Below, piece by piece: positions 1-9,060 of a stretch of 64,000 bases of DNA. The stretch lies in the NCBI GenBank assembly GCA_910584585.1, contig CAJUBP010000020.1, positions 3,979 through 67,978 of the forward strand, in the 5' to 3' direction. Both the position numbers and the translations under genes were made by a program. Origin of the DNA: an uncultured Lachnospiraceae bacterium (GTDB lineage Bacteria; Bacillota; Clostridia; Lachnospirales; Lachnospiraceae). A model generated the notes under the pieces. The model made no database searches. It saw only the letters and a program-made list of their open reading frames with translations, and was not told where the DNA came from. The number at the start of each line of letters is the position of its first letter. Position 1 is the first letter of the stretch.

Positions 1-402
1 GGTTTCCTCGTCAATGTCAAGGGCGGTGCAGTCTGCGGTCAGTCCGGTGTGAAGGCGGCAGGCGATTCTGGGGCCTAAGTCCCGGCCGTTGTTGGTTGCG
101 CCGATTAACATGCTGGTGGGCCCGTATTTTTCTACTAATTTCGTGATAGCAATGGCGTACGCGTCGGTGGAGTATTCTTTGAATTCTTCTCCGTCCACTG
201 CAATGACAGCGTCAGCGCCGTAACGGGAAGCAGCTTCCACAGAAGCGTCCACGTTGTGGCCGATGACAACGGCTGTCAATTTGCCGCCCTGCTTTTTCGC
301 CATATCTTTGCCGGGATTTAAAAGCTCCAGGCCGACTTTTTTCGGCGATCCGTCTTCTTTTGTTTCAATAAATACCCAAAGGTCTTTGGTTTTGACTTCC
401 AT
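1..402 (-). CDS. etfA: Electron transfer flavoprotein alpha subunit, N-terminal part (cut by window)
   Basis: The frame starts at an ATG at 402 and stays open for 134 codons to the window edge, so only the N-terminal domain is present. The text is typical of ETF alpha: an opening WVFIET segment, a GHNVDASVEAA stretch, ATNNGRDLGPR, and the signature TADCTALDID near the edge. The subunit would carry the FAD-binding C-terminal domain, which lies outside the window. It starts 14 bases after etfB ends, so it is the last gene seen in the leftward fixA-fixB-caiC-etfB-etfA operon. It should form a heterodimer with EtfB to pass electrons to or from an acyl-CoA dehydrogenase. The family is clear; the partner is inferred. 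Confidence 0.9.
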   Translation of the reverse strand, partial: MEVKTKDLWVFIETKEDGSPKKVGLELLNPGKDMAKKQGGKLTAVVIGHNVDASVEAASRYGADAVIAVDGEEFKEYSTDAYAIAITKLVEKYGPTSMLIGATNNGRDLGPRIACRLHTGLTADCTALDIDEET

Positions 403-416
403 GATCCGATTCCTCC

Positions 417-1220
417 TTATACTAAGCCGCCGTCATTCATCAGCGCAAACAGCTTCATAGCGCTCTCTGCGGGAGTCTCCTCCTGGATGACTACGCCGCC
501 GCTTTTCCTTGGCGGTACGAAAGTTGCCTTTACTTTTGTGGGGGAGCCTTTTAAGCCGGCCTGTTCCAGATTGATTTCTGTCAGGTCTGCGGCGGTAATG
601 TCAGGGATTTCTGCGCGGTTGGCAGCCATTTTCCGTTTCAGGGTGGGATATCTGGGATCCCAGGAAGGTTTGGTGTAGGTTACCAGGCAGGGCATGGAGG
701 CGGTAATTACCTGAACGCCTTCTTCCACTTCTTTCTTCACAACGACTTTGCCTTCTTCCACAGAAGCTTCCAGTCCGTATGTAATCTGAGGAAGGCCCAA
801 GTGCTCCGCAATTTCAGGGCCGACCTGCGCGGTATCGCCGTCGATGGCCTGTTTTCCGCAGAAAATCAGATCAAAATGGCCCTCTAAAGTCTCCACATGG
901 CGGATGGCCTGGGAGAGGATATAGCTGGTTGCCAGCGTGTCAGAACCGCCGAAAGCCCGGTCAGTGAGAAGGTATGCTTTGTCAGCGGCGATGGCCAGGC
1001 ATTCTTTTAAGGCGTTTTTGGCCTGTGCCGGGCCCATGGAAAGCACGACGATTTTCGTATCAGGGTTCTTGTCTTTGATGCGAGCGGCGGCCTCTAAGGC
1101 ATATCCGTCAAAAGGATTGACGATGGAGGGAACGCCTTCGCGGATCAGTGTGTTTTTTACCGGATCAATTTTGATTTCGGTGGTGTCCGGCACTTGTTTG
1201 ACGCATACAAGTATGTTCAT
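417..1220 (-). CDS. etfB: Electron transfer flavoprotein beta subunit
   Basis: This 267-residue protein begins MNILVCVKQVPDTTEIKID, the usual start of ETF beta, and has the family's NPFDGYALEAA and GKQAIDGDTAQVGP segments, which build the AMP/FAD binding Rossmann-like domain. Length matches clostridial EtfB (about 260). Its ATG overlaps the stop of the upstream CoA ligase by four bases, so the two are translationally coupled. It is a second ETF beta in the operon, besides FixA. The Bcd-like dehydrogenase at 10293 is a plausible partner, as butyryl-CoA dehydrogenase/EtfAB complexes are common in Clostridia; whether this pair bifurcates electrons cannot be read directly. Confidence 0.93.
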   Translation of the reverse strand: MNILVCVKQVPDTTEIKIDPVKNTLIREGVPSIVNPFDGYALEAAARIKDKNPDTKIVVLSMGPAQAKNALKECLAIAADKAYLLTDRAFGGSDTLATSYILSQAIRHVETLEGHFDLIFCGKQAIDGDTAQVGPEIAEHLGLPQITYGLEASVEEGKVVVKKEVEEGVQVITASMPCLVTYTKPSWDPRYPTLKRKMAANRAEIPDITAADLTEINLEQAGLKGSPTKVKATFVPPRKSGGVVIQEETPAESAMKLFALMNDGGLV

Positions 1221-2782
1221 TCTGATTCCTCCTGGTTGAGAAGATTTTTTTTGATTTTCCCAGTTGCAGTCCGGGGAAACTCCGTGACAAAGGCAATCTG
1301 GGTAGGTACTTTAAATTTGGCAAGATGCTGTTCGCAGTAATTTGTAATGTCCTCTTTGCTTAAAGCTTCTCCCTCTTTTAACTGGATAAAAGCCTTGACT
1401 GCCTGGCCCCGGATGGAATCCGGCACGCCGATGACGGCGGCGTCGGCAATCAGTTTATGGGAGGTGAGGACGCATTCCACTTCGGTGCAGCTGATGTTTT
1501 CGCCGGAACGCTTGATGATATGGCCGCAGCGGCCCAGGAAAAAGAGCCAGCCTTCTTCGTCCAGATAGCCCCAGTCGCCGGAGTGAAGCCAGCCTTCTGG
1601 ATCCAGCAGCCGCCTGGTAGCTTCCTCGTCCTGGTAATAGCCCTTTACCAGAGTGCGGCCAGGCACGCCGTGGACGCAGATTTCCCCTTCGGTTCCCGGC
1701 GGAAGAGTGTTTCCATGTTCATCTACAATCTTTATTTCGTAGGAGAGGGCGGGACGGCCCACGGAAGGCCAGTGCTGATCGCCCCAGGGAGGCACACAGG
1801 TGACGGCGGAAACTGTTTCCGTCATACCGTAGGAGTTTAAAAGCCTCACATGAAAACGCTCTTCGAAAGCTTCTTTTTCCTCATCGCTGAGTCCCATGGA
1901 AAAGTAAATCTGTTTCAGATTGTGTTCCTTTTCCCAGGGCTGAACCGGCTGCATCAGCATGGTGCGGTTCATTAAAGACATGGTGTCTGTAAAGTCCGCC
2001 TTGTGTTCGTAAACCTGGCGCCAGAACCGCCTTGCGCTGTAATGTTCTGACATAATCAAAGCGCTTCCGGTGCAAATCACGGGAGCCGCAGCCATTTCCT
2101 GAAAATCCATATGGTAACAGGGCATGGAGGTGAAAAAGCGGTCCCCGGTGCGCATGCAGATTTGCTCTGCATGGAGCAGCCCGCCGTAAACCACGTTGCA
2201 GTGGGTGTAGATCACCCCTTTGGGATGGCGGGTGGTGCCGGAAGTAAACAGGATGACGGCGGTATCTTCGGAGCATACCTCAACCTGTTTTTTTAAAGTG
2301 TCCGGCTGCTGCCTGCTGGCGGATTCTAAGGAGATCACCCTCGGATCTTCTGATTCACCGCCGGCTAACAGCAGGTTCTTGGGCCGGAACTGCTCATAGA
2401 GCTCCAGATAGATATCAATGGAGCAGGGTTCTGCGATCAGATGGGAGATCCTGCACTTGTTCAGGATGTAGCTGCATTCCCCAGCCTGGAAATGTTCATT
2501 GATTGGAACGGAGACGGCGCCGATTTGGGCAATTGCCAGCCAGCAGGCCAGATATTCCGGCCGGTTGTGCAGGTGGAGTGCCACGAAATCGCCTTTTTGA
2601 ATTCCCAGGTCTGTAAGCAGGTTGGCGATCTGCTTCACGTAACGGTCAAATTCTATATAGGTAAAAGCGCTGATTTCATCCTGAACGGAAATATATTTCA
2701 AAAAAAGGTTCTGTCCGTAAAGTCTTACGGTTTCATCCCATTGGCTTTTTAACGTGCGGGTTCCTGCCATATCTGCTATCAT
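1217..2782 (-). CDS. caiC: CaiC-like acyl-CoA synthetase (carnitine/crotonobetaine-type CoA ligase)
   Basis: A 521-residue AMP-forming ligase of the ANL superfamily, which activates a carboxylic acid to its CoA thioester with ATP. The P-loop-like motif TSGTTRHPKG lies near residue 180, the YGMTET motif near 320 and the GRCGHIIKRSGENIS hinge near 420, with the conserved C-terminal lysine in ATGKIKKN. Length and many local segments (ANLLTDLGIQKGD, ALHLHNRPEY, NSYGMTETVS, HLAKFKVP) resemble E. coli CaiC as I remember it. The ATG at 2782 is preceded by AAGGAG. Lying between fixB and etfB supports activation of a carnitine-like or unsaturated acid to prime the CoA-transferase cycle; the actual acid is unknown. 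Confidence 0.85.
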   Translation of the reverse strand: MIADMAGTRTLKSQWDETVRLYGQNLFLKYISVQDEISAFTYIEFDRYVKQIANLLTDLGIQKGDFVALHLHNRPEYLACWLAIAQIGAVSVPINEHFQAGECSYILNKCRISHLIAEPCSIDIYLELYEQFRPKNLLLAGGESEDPRVISLESASRQQPDTLKKQVEVCSEDTAVILFTSGTTRHPKGVIYTHCNVVYGGLLHAEQICMRTGDRFFTSMPCYHMDFQEMAAAPVICTGSALIMSEHYSARRFWRQVYEHKADFTDTMSLMNRTMLMQPVQPWEKEHNLKQIYFSMGLSDEEKEAFEERFHVRLLNSYGMTETVSAVTCVPPWGDQHWPSVGRPALSYEIKIVDEHGNTLPPGTEGEICVHGVPGRTLVKGYYQDEEATRRLLDPEGWLHSGDWGYLDEEGWLFFLGRCGHIIKRSGENISCTEVECVLTSHKLIADAAVIGVPDSIRGQAVKAFIQLKEGEALSKEDITNYCEQHLAKFKVPTQIAFVTEFPRTATGKIKKNLLNQEESE

Positions 2783-2888
2783 AACAATGCTCCTTATGTA
2801 TTCCCTGGATTAATGTTTTTCCTGCCAGAGCTTGCCGGAAAACGGCGTTGGCTGTCAGTACAAAGTATGGTTTGCAGCCATCTGGCTT

Positions 2889-3815
2889 TTAAGAAAGTTT
2901 CTCAATTAATGCCGGCACAATTTTGTACATATCCCCTACCAGCCCGAAGTCTGCGTTCTTGAAAATAGGCGCGGATTTGTCTTTGTTGATGGCGACGATG
3001 ACTTTGGATTTGTTGATGCCGCCGATGTGCTGCACCTGGCCGGATACGCCCAGCACAACAATCAGTTCCGGTTTTACCTGTACGCCGGTGATTCCCATAT
3101 AGCATGCCTTGGGCATCCATTTATTATTCTCAGCAACCGGACGGGAGCATCCCACTTCAGCGTCCAGAACTTTTGCAAGGTTCCTGCACATTTCAAGGTC
3201 TTCTTCGGCAGCGAGGCCCCGGCCTACGTCCACAATGCGCTTTGCGGCAACCAGATTTACTGCGCCTTCCTTTTTCTCATTGCGGGAAATTCTGCGGATG
3301 GAAGCGGCCGGCTCCCCTGCAATCGGAAGGATTTCAGCGCTGCCGGAGGTTTCCGCGGGGGCTTCAAAAATACCGGAAGAGATGGTGATTACGCCATAGT
3401 CTCCGGTGAAGCTCTCTTTGCGCTGGGCGGTTCCGCCGTAAACTACTCTGCGGCAGCAAAGAACGTCGTTTTCTACCGATAATTCGTTTACGCTTCCCAA
3501 AACAGCGGTATCTAAATAAACGGAAAGTTTTCCTGCCAGGCAGCGTCCCCGGATGCTGTTGTTGACCATAACGATTGCTTTGGGCTGTTCTTTTACCAGC
3601 TTCGCAATCGTTTCTGAGTAATCTTCCGGAGCTCCTTCTTCGGAAACCGGACAATATACGATTTTATCTGCGCCGCAGGATACATATTCTTTTGCGGCAG
3701 CTTCATCGCCGAATACGACGGCAGTTACGGAATCTGCCAGATTTTTTGCTCCTGCACAGAATTCAGGCAGGACAGCATAGTTGTCACTTACAATAAAAAC
3801 AGACTGAATTGCCAT
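2889..3815 (-). CDS. fixB: FixB-type electron transfer flavoprotein alpha subunit
   Basis: This 308-residue protein matches the FixB branch of ETF alpha, close to the 313 residues of E. coli FixB. The C-terminal FAD domain is intact: GRGLAAEEDLEMC, the SRPVAENNKW segment, SGQVQHIGGINKSKVIVAIN and the NADFGLVGD ending. It starts 19 bases after fixA, with GAGGAGG before the ATG, and forms a heterodimer with FixA. In E. coli, FixAB feed electrons to CaiA for crotonobetainyl-CoA reduction. Here a CaiA-like dehydrogenase is encoded in the divergent operon at 9061, supporting the same pairing. No fixC or fixX is visible. Confidence 0.9.
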   Translation of the reverse strand: MAIQSVFIVSDNYAVLPEFCAGAKNLADSVTAVVFGDEAAAKEYVSCGADKIVYCPVSEEGAPEDYSETIAKLVKEQPKAIVMVNNSIRGRCLAGKLSVYLDTAVLGSVNELSVENDVLCCRRVVYGGTAQRKESFTGDYGVITISSGIFEAPAETSGSAEILPIAGEPAASIRRISRNEKKEGAVNLVAAKRIVDVGRGLAAEEDLEMCRNLAKVLDAEVGCSRPVAENNKWMPKACYMGITGVQVKPELIVVLGVSGQVQHIGGINKSKVIVAINKDKSAPIFKNADFGLVGDMYKIVPALIEKLS

Positions 3816-3834
3816 AATGAATATCCTCCTCTAC

Positions 3835-4599
3835 TTAAAATCCTTCTTTTTTCAGGAATGAAACAAGTGCGTCTACGGCTTCTTCGTTGTCGCCTTCCAC
3901 GATTTCCTGACGGCGTTCCTGCTGCTGGGGCGCAAGCTGTTCTGCTGTGCTGGCAGAAGGCGTGATTTCCGCGTCAATGGTAAGTACGTTCACAGGTTTC
4001 TTGCCTGCTTTCATAATTTCACGCATGCTGGGAACGGCCGGCACGTTGATTTCAGAGGAAACGGAGAGTACGGCGGGAAGAGGAACTTCCAGCACTTCCA
4101 CTTCTTCTTCCAGGGTACGTTCCACTTCCAGGCTGCTGTCGGAGGCGATTTTAATGCCGGTGACATTGTTGACAACGGGTACGCCTAAGAGAGTTCCCGC
4201 CTGAATACCCACTTCCTGAAGGTACAGGTCGCTGGAGCCTGCGCCGCAGAGCACCACATCATAGGAATCCATGGCTTTTACTGCGCCTGCAATGGCTTTT
4301 GCCGTCTGTAAGGAATCGGAGAAGTCGTGGCTGTCGTCCATTACGAGGTTCAATTCATCGGCGCCTCTGGATAAAATATCTTTACGGATTTTGGAATTTT
4401 CCAGATAAGCGCTGGAACCGATGGAGAGAGCAGTCATTGTTCCGCTGCTTTCTGCTGCCAGTTTCTTGCCGCTCTCTAATGCGTTTAAGTCATACTGGCT
4501 GATTTTCAGTGACGCGTCTGCCATTGCAAGAGTCCGGTCTGGCAGAACTGTAATTTCTTCTTCGTTTGGAACGATTTTACAACATGCAATGATTTTCAT
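3835..4599 (-). CDS. fixA: FixA-type electron transfer flavoprotein beta subunit
   Basis: The start is set at the ATG at 4599 (MKIIACCKIVPNEEEI) because AGGAAAGGAAG lies just upstream; the frame stays open further upstream but that part has no family look. The resulting 254 residues match FixA of the cai system (about 256). Conserved segments include SQYDLNALESG, CGAGSSDLYLQEVGIQAGTLLG and the C-terminal PLPAVLSVSSEINVPAVPSMREIMKA recognition-loop region. It is the first gene of the leftward operon, behind a TTGACA-N17-TATGAT promoter at 4683-4711. It pairs with FixB as an electron carrier for the acyl-CoA reductase step. Confidence 0.9.
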   Translation of the reverse strand: MKIIACCKIVPNEEEITVLPDRTLAMADASLKISQYDLNALESGKKLAAESSGTMTALSIGSSAYLENSKIRKDILSRGADELNLVMDDSHDFSDSLQTAKAIAGAVKAMDSYDVVLCGAGSSDLYLQEVGIQAGTLLGVPVVNNVTGIKIASDSSLEVERTLEEEVEVLEVPLPAVLSVSSEINVPAVPSMREIMKAGKKPVNVLTIDAEITPSASTAEQLAPQQQERRQEIVEGDNEEAVDALVSFLKKEGF

Positions 4600-4682
4600 A
4601 TACCTGTTCTTCCTTTCCTGTTTGATCTTTTTTTCTGTACATTTTCTGGAAACTTTCACGAAAAAGTACTTTTGATGTGTTT

Positions 4683-4711
4683 ATCATAATCAAAGGATTT
4701 GCTTTTGTCAA
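4683..4711 (-). promoter_or_regulatory. Promoter of the leftward fixA operon
   Basis: Read on the minus strand there is TTGACA (4706-4711), a 17-base spacer and TATGAT (4683-4688), about 85 bases before the fixA start. It lies in the 360-base divergent region whose other half holds the rightward promoter. A regulator site was not recognised, though AT-rich stretches between the two promoters (4720-4800) are available for one. Confidence 0.75.
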
Positions 4712-4851
4712 TGGCTGAATTTCAAAAATTCCAAATTTTTTTCAGACTGTCATGAAAAAAACGTCATTTTTCAAGGGCTATTATTAGTAGAAAAATTAAC
4801 ATTGTGCAATATTAACAAAATTTCCACTGAAAAATTGTCTGATATTGTGAT

Positions 4852-4881
4852 TTGACTTAGGAAACAGGTACGTGTTATACT
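4852..4881 (+). promoter_or_regulatory. Promoter of the rightward cai-like operon
   Basis: TTGACT (4852-4857), an 18-base spacer and TATACT (4876-4881) lie about 80 bases before the first CoA-transferase gene. The leader that follows contains a T8 run (about 4911-4918) but no clear hairpin. Its back-to-back arrangement with the fixA promoter suggests shared control of both operons. Confidence 0.7.
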
Positions 4882-4961
4882 TCCTAGCAACAGGACAGTG
4901 TAAGTTATATTTTTTTTGACTGTCAATTTTCACGTAAAAGTAAAAGAAGGGAGACGAAACT

Positions 4962-6149
4962 ATGAAGCCACTTTGTTCACTGAAAGTACTGGATCTTACA
5001 GACGGCAATCCCTATACCGGCAGCATGTTTGCGGATTACGGCGCTGATGTGCTTAAGATTGAGAATCCTCACGGCGGCGATTCCATCCGCCGGCGCGGAG
5101 CCAAAGACGGGGAAGAGGGAATCTATCAGGCCTTTTATAACAGGGGAAAGAAGAGCATGACTCTTGATATCTCAAAAAGCGCCGGAGGCGAAGTGCTCAA
5201 ACGCCTGGTTCCTCATTTTGACATGCTGGTGGTCAACAAGCCGGAAGATGAGATGAAGAAGCTGGGGCTGGGATACGAGGATTTGAAGGCAGTGAATTCC
5301 AAATTGATCTACGGCGTGCTGACGCCTTACGGAGAATCGGGCCCTTGGAAAGATATGCCGGATTATGATTTGCTGATTAATTCCAGATCCGGACTGCAGG
5401 AAAAGACAGGTTTTCCGGAGCGTCCCACCAAGTTCGGATTTCCGCTGGCTTACATCTACAGCAGCTGGCATTTAAGCGCAGGCATGCTTGCGGCCTATCT
5501 GAAATCCCAGGAAACCGGGGAAGGAATGAAAGTGTCTGTCAGCGTATGGCATACCATGGTGTCTTTGGACGATACCTTTGTGGAAGGGCTGCTGGGGATG
5601 AATACGCTGCCCAAGCGGATTGGAAACGGGTTCCCCACCACCAACCCCACAGATACGTTCCGGTGCAAGGACGGCTGGTTCTCCCTGAGTATCGGAAGCG
5701 ATGTACAGTGGATTAATTTTGCCAAATGCGCGGGAAATGACGTGTGGGCGGAAGATCCCCGTTACGCCCATGACCCGGCAAGGTCTATGGAGAATTATTT
5801 CGGTGATTTGGATCAGCAGCTGCGGGATTATTTCGCAACCATCACCATTGAAGAAGCGGATATGATCTGCCGGGAAGCAATGGTGCCGGGAGGCCCCTGC
5901 AATACTTTTAAGGAACTGGCAGCAGACGCCCAGGTGGCGGACCGGAAGATGCTGGTTCACGTTCAGGACCCGAAAGTTGGAGATACCCTGCAGATTGGCC
6001 GGGCAGCCAAGTTTATCGGCGGATCCGAGGATGGGGACGACGCCATTGCCCCGGCTCCTGTATTAGGCGCAGACACAGAGAATTATCTGAAAGAGCTTGG
6101 AATCACCGGAGAAAAAATGGAGCATATGCGTGCAGAGGGAATTATTTGA
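4962..6149 (+). CDS. CaiB/BaiF family (class III) CoA-transferase, first copy
   Basis: A 395-residue family III CoA-transferase, which moves CoA between carboxylates through an enzyme aspartyl-CoA thioester without loss of thioester energy. The N-terminal LKVLDLTDGNPYTGSMFADYGADVLKIE block and the GGDSIRRRG segment are typical; the likely catalytic aspartate is D136 in the DYDLL motif. A GGGAGACGAAACT ribosome site precedes the ATG. It is the first gene of the rightward operon, and a second, different family member follows 19 bases downstream, so they may form a heteromer or serve two acids. Similarity to CaiB is by family; the substrate is not readable. Confidence 0.85.
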   Translation: MKPLCSLKVLDLTDGNPYTGSMFADYGADVLKIENPHGGDSIRRRGAKDGEEGIYQAFYNRGKKSMTLDISKSAGGEVLKRLVPHFDMLVVNKPEDEMKKLGLGYEDLKAVNSKLIYGVLTPYGESGPWKDMPDYDLLINSRSGLQEKTGFPERPTKFGFPLAYIYSSWHLSAGMLAAYLKSQETGEGMKVSVSVWHTMVSLDDTFVEGLLGMNTLPKRIGNGFPTTNPTDTFRCKDGWFSLSIGSDVQWINFAKCAGNDVWAEDPRYAHDPARSMENYFGDLDQQLRDYFATITIEEADMICREAMVPGGPCNTFKELAADAQVADRKMLVHVQDPKVGDTLQIGRAAKFIGGSEDGDDAIAPAPVLGADTENYLKELGITGEKMEHMRAEGII

Positions 6150-6168
6150 ATGGAAAGGAGATAGAAAA

Positions 6169-7374
6169 ATGGCCAAATGGGAATCAAAAGGCGTATTTAA
6201 AGGCATGAAAGTGCTGGACTTTACCATTGCCTTAGCAGGCGTGTATACGGCCTGGCAGTTTGCGGATTTGGGCGCGGAAGTCTGGAAAGTGGAGCGTTAC
6301 AATGCCGGCGACCAGGCCAGAACCTGGGACCCCTTTGTGAACGGGATGAGCACTTTGTACTGTGCGTATAACAAGAATAAACAGAGCATTGAACTGGATC
6401 TGTCCTCCCAGGAAGGAAAGGACGTGATATACCGGATGGTGAAGGAAGCGGATGTGGTTCTTGAGAATTTCAAGAGCGGCTCCATTGATCGTCTGGGACT
6501 TGGATATGATAAGCTGAAAGAAATCAATCCCAAGATTGTATTTATGTCCTTAAGCGGATTCGGGGCAAGCGGCCCTCTGATGAAATATCCCTGTTATGAC
6601 GCTATTGCGGCGGCAAGGGGCGGATTTGCGGCCAGCAACGGAGAGCCGGAGGGCGCGCCCATGAAAGCGGGGAACGCCAACTGCGACACCCTCACCGGAA
6701 TTTACGGCTTTAACGCCGTGCTGATGGCGTTGATTGAAGCCCGCAGAACTGGAAAAGGATGCAGAATTGACGTGGGCATGTCGGACGTTGTGATGGTATC
6801 CTGCGCAGAAACCTTAATGGATTACGGCAAATATGGAGAGGCCCAGTCCAGATTCGGCAACCACGACAGATTTACGGCTCCTTACGGCATCTTTGAAGCA
6901 AGGGACGGCTGGGTATCCATTATTGCGGATACCGAGGAACGGTGGAAGAGCATGCAGAAGGTATTGGGGCTTGCGGAAGATCCCAGGTTTGCGGACAACG
7001 CGGGCAGGATTGCCAATAAAGAAGCATTGATAGAGCAGATAGAAGCCGTGACTGTTACCATGTTCCGCAGAGAAATCGAAGAAAAGCTGCTGGCGGCAGA
7101 TGTTCCTGCGTCAGAAATGCTTCCCTTTATCGAAGCTTATACTTCGGATCATGCCAACCAGACAGAGGCGACCTCCTTTGCGTGGCAGGATAAAATTGGA
7201 ACGATCAGGTTTTACAATAATCCTATCCGCTTTAATGACGAAGTTTGTCCCATTCACAGAGGTTCTCCTCTGCTTGGACAGGATACCAGAGATATTCTGG
7301 CGTCTGTGGGCTACACCGAAGCGGAGATTCAGAAGCTGATTGACGATGAAGTGGCAGGAGAGCATATGTTTTAA
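6169..7374 (+). CDS. caiB: CaiB/BaiF family (class III) CoA-transferase, second copy
   Basis: The start at 6169 (MAKWESKGVF) is chosen because GGAGATAG precedes it; an in-frame ATG at 6097 lies inside the previous gene. The 401 residues match CaiB (405). Segments GMKVLDFTIALAGVYTAWQFADLGAEVWKVERY, YNKNKQSIELDLSS and DRLGLGYDKLKEINPKIV are characteristic, with the likely catalytic aspartate D144 in CYDAIAAARGG. Of the two transferases this one is nearer to crotonobetainyl-CoA:carnitine CoA-transferase as I recall it. Together with the CaiC-, CaiD- and CaiA-like genes it completes a CoA-ester cycle: activation, transfer, hydration/dehydration and reduction. Confidence 0.85.
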   Translation: MAKWESKGVFKGMKVLDFTIALAGVYTAWQFADLGAEVWKVERYNAGDQARTWDPFVNGMSTLYCAYNKNKQSIELDLSSQEGKDVIYRMVKEADVVLENFKSGSIDRLGLGYDKLKEINPKIVFMSLSGFGASGPLMKYPCYDAIAAARGGFAASNGEPEGAPMKAGNANCDTLTGIYGFNAVLMALIEARRTGKGCRIDVGMSDVVMVSCAETLMDYGKYGEAQSRFGNHDRFTAPYGIFEARDGWVSIIADTEERWKSMQKVLGLAEDPRFADNAGRIANKEALIEQIEAVTVTMFRREIEEKLLAADVPASEMLPFIEAYTSDHANQTEATSFAWQDKIGTIRFYNNPIRFNDEVCPIHRGSPLLGQDTRDILASVGYTEAEIQKLIDDEVAGEHMF

Positions 7375-7528
7375 GACGCCTGGCATAAGGAACTGTAGAA
7401 AATAAGTGACACATATTGACTTGTCTATTTCTCCGATTGCACAGGCCAAAAAGCCTCAGCGTAAGCAGGCAGAAATAGAATTCCCAATTCCGGCAGGTTC
7501 GGGATGGGACGCAATGAGGAGGGCGGTT

Positions 7529-8149
7529 ATGCAGACAGAACAGTTTGTATTGGGGATGTTTGAGACAAATTGCTATCTTGTGACGGGAAAGGAACCGGGA
7601 GCGTGCATTCTCATAGACCCGGCAGATGACGCAGGAAAACTGATTTCCTATATGGAGCAGAAGCGTCTTGTGCCAAAGGCCGTGCTTCTGACCCATGGCC
7701 ATTACGACCATTTTCTGGCAGTGCCGGGCCTGCAGAAACGCTGGCCCAGTCTTCCGGTGTACTGCCATCCGCTGGACTGCCCCAAGGAATTGGAAGAACA
7801 CGATATGGGGATGGTATTTCCAACGGTAACAGCTTTCGCGAATGTCAGAAGTCTGGAAGAAGGGCAGGAATTAAATCTGGCCGGACTGACATTTCATGTG
7901 CTCCACACGCCAGGCCATACCCCAGGATCGGTAACCTTTCAGGCAGAAAACATTCTCTTTACCGGAGACACTTTATTCTGCGGCAGCATCGGCCGGACTG
8001 ATTTTGCAGGCGGGAACATGAAGCAGATGAAAGAGTCCCTTAGACGTTTGGCAGCCATTCCAGGAGATTATCTGGTCTATCCAGGCCACGAAGGACTCAC
8101 AAAACTGGATAAGGAGAGAAAGACAAATCCGTATCTGGCATATTTATAA
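7529..8149 (+). CDS. Metallo-beta-lactamase fold hydrolase (glyoxalase II type)
   Basis: The ATG at 7529 is preferred over the upstream in-frame start at 7406 because GAGGAGGG lies just before it, giving 206 residues. The protein carries the binuclear metal motif THGHYDHF, the later HTPGHTPGS histidine, FTGDTLF with its bridging aspartate, and YPGHEG. This is the compact glyoxalase-II-like branch that hydrolyses thioesters such as S-acylglutathione, or acts on other small substrates. No glutathione-related gene is nearby, so a thioesterase role within the CoA pathway is a reasonable but unproved guess. It lies between the CoA-transferases and the hydratase in the same operon. Confidence 0.8.
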   Translation: MQTEQFVLGMFETNCYLVTGKEPGACILIDPADDAGKLISYMEQKRLVPKAVLLTHGHYDHFLAVPGLQKRWPSLPVYCHPLDCPKELEEHDMGMVFPTVTAFANVRSLEEGQELNLAGLTFHVLHTPGHTPGSVTFQAENILFTGDTLFCGSIGRTDFAGGNMKQMKESLRRLAAIPGDYLVYPGHEGLTKLDKERKTNPYLAYL

Positions 8150-8182
8150 ATTTCGATACACAGGAAATACAGGAGGTTAAAA

Positions 8183-8956
8183 ATGGAAAACAAAAAAGTA
8201 TTAACAGAGTTAAAAGAAGGCGTACTGATTGTAACAATCAACCGCAACGAGCGCAGAAACGCCATTGACCCGGAAACTTCCGCTATGATGGAAGAAGTAT
8301 TGAACAATGCGGAAAAAGATCCGGATGTAGGCTGCATTATCATCACCGGAGCAGGCGAGAAGAGCTTCTGCGCAGGGGAAGATTTAAGCGCTTATGATGA
8401 GAACGGCGGATGCCAGACCATTATGGAGCACGGCTTTGCAGGAATTACCGAACGTGTCAGCGCAAAACCCATTATCTGCGCAGCAAACGGCACTGCAGTG
8501 GCAGGAGGATTGGAAATCGCGGTATCCTGTGACTTGATTGTAGCGGCAGACCATGCCCGGTTCGGACTTTCCGAGGTGAAGGTAGGGCTTTTGGCAACCA
8601 GCGGCGGCTTAATCCGTCTTCCCAAACTGATTCCCCAGAAAATCGCTGCTGAAATGTGCTTAACCGGCAAGCTAATCTCCGCGCAGCGGGCTTATGAGGT
8701 GGGATTGGTAAATTACGTAGTTCCCGCTGATCAGGTAATGGAAAAAGCCATGGAACTGGCTCAGACTATCGCCAAAAACGCGCCGATTTCCCTGCGTCTC
8801 ACCAAAGAGATATTCCACATTGCGCCTCAGGTATCCCAGGAAGACGCGCAGCGTTTCTGCAACCGCTGCTGGGATTATATTGAGAAAACAGAAGACGCTA
8901 CCGAAGGCCCCAGAGCATTCTTAGAGAAACGTCAGCCCAACTGGCAGGGAAAATAA
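8183..8956 (+). CDS. caiD: CaiD-like enoyl-CoA hydratase (crotonobetainyl-CoA hydratase type)
   Basis: A 257-residue crotonase-fold protein, adding or removing water across the double bond of an enoyl-CoA. The oxyanion-hole segments are SFCAGEDLSAYDE and NGTAVAGGLEIAVSCDLIVAA. The two catalytic glutamates are visible at E111 (GGLEIA) and E131 (GLSEVKVGL), the positions I recall for E. coli CaiD, and the chain lacks insertions relative to it. CAGGAGG precedes the ATG. It sits before a CaiA-like dehydrogenase as in cai-type pathways, supporting interconversion of a beta-hydroxyacyl-CoA and an enoyl-CoA. Whether the acyl group carries a trimethylammonium group cannot be told from sequence. Confidence 0.83.
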   Translation: MENKKVLTELKEGVLIVTINRNERRNAIDPETSAMMEEVLNNAEKDPDVGCIIITGAGEKSFCAGEDLSAYDENGGCQTIMEHGFAGITERVSAKPIICAANGTAVAGGLEIAVSCDLIVAADHARFGLSEVKVGLLATSGGLIRLPKLIPQKIAAEMCLTGKLISAQRAYEVGLVNYVVPADQVMEKAMELAQTIAKNAPISLRLTKEIFHIAPQVSQEDAQRFCNRCWDYIEKTEDATEGPRAFLEKRQPNWQGK

Positions 8957-9060
8957 TGTTACGTTCCGCCAGACCGGCTGGAAATCAGAGATAGAAGAGA
9001 GATAAAAACAGACAAAAGCAACACGTTCAAGCAAATAATAAATGATAAGGAGGAATTTTT

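Noticed and set aside
4599..4659. Longer FixA start
   Set aside because: The additional 20 residues are basic and unconserved; AGGAAAGGAAG marks the ATG at 4599.
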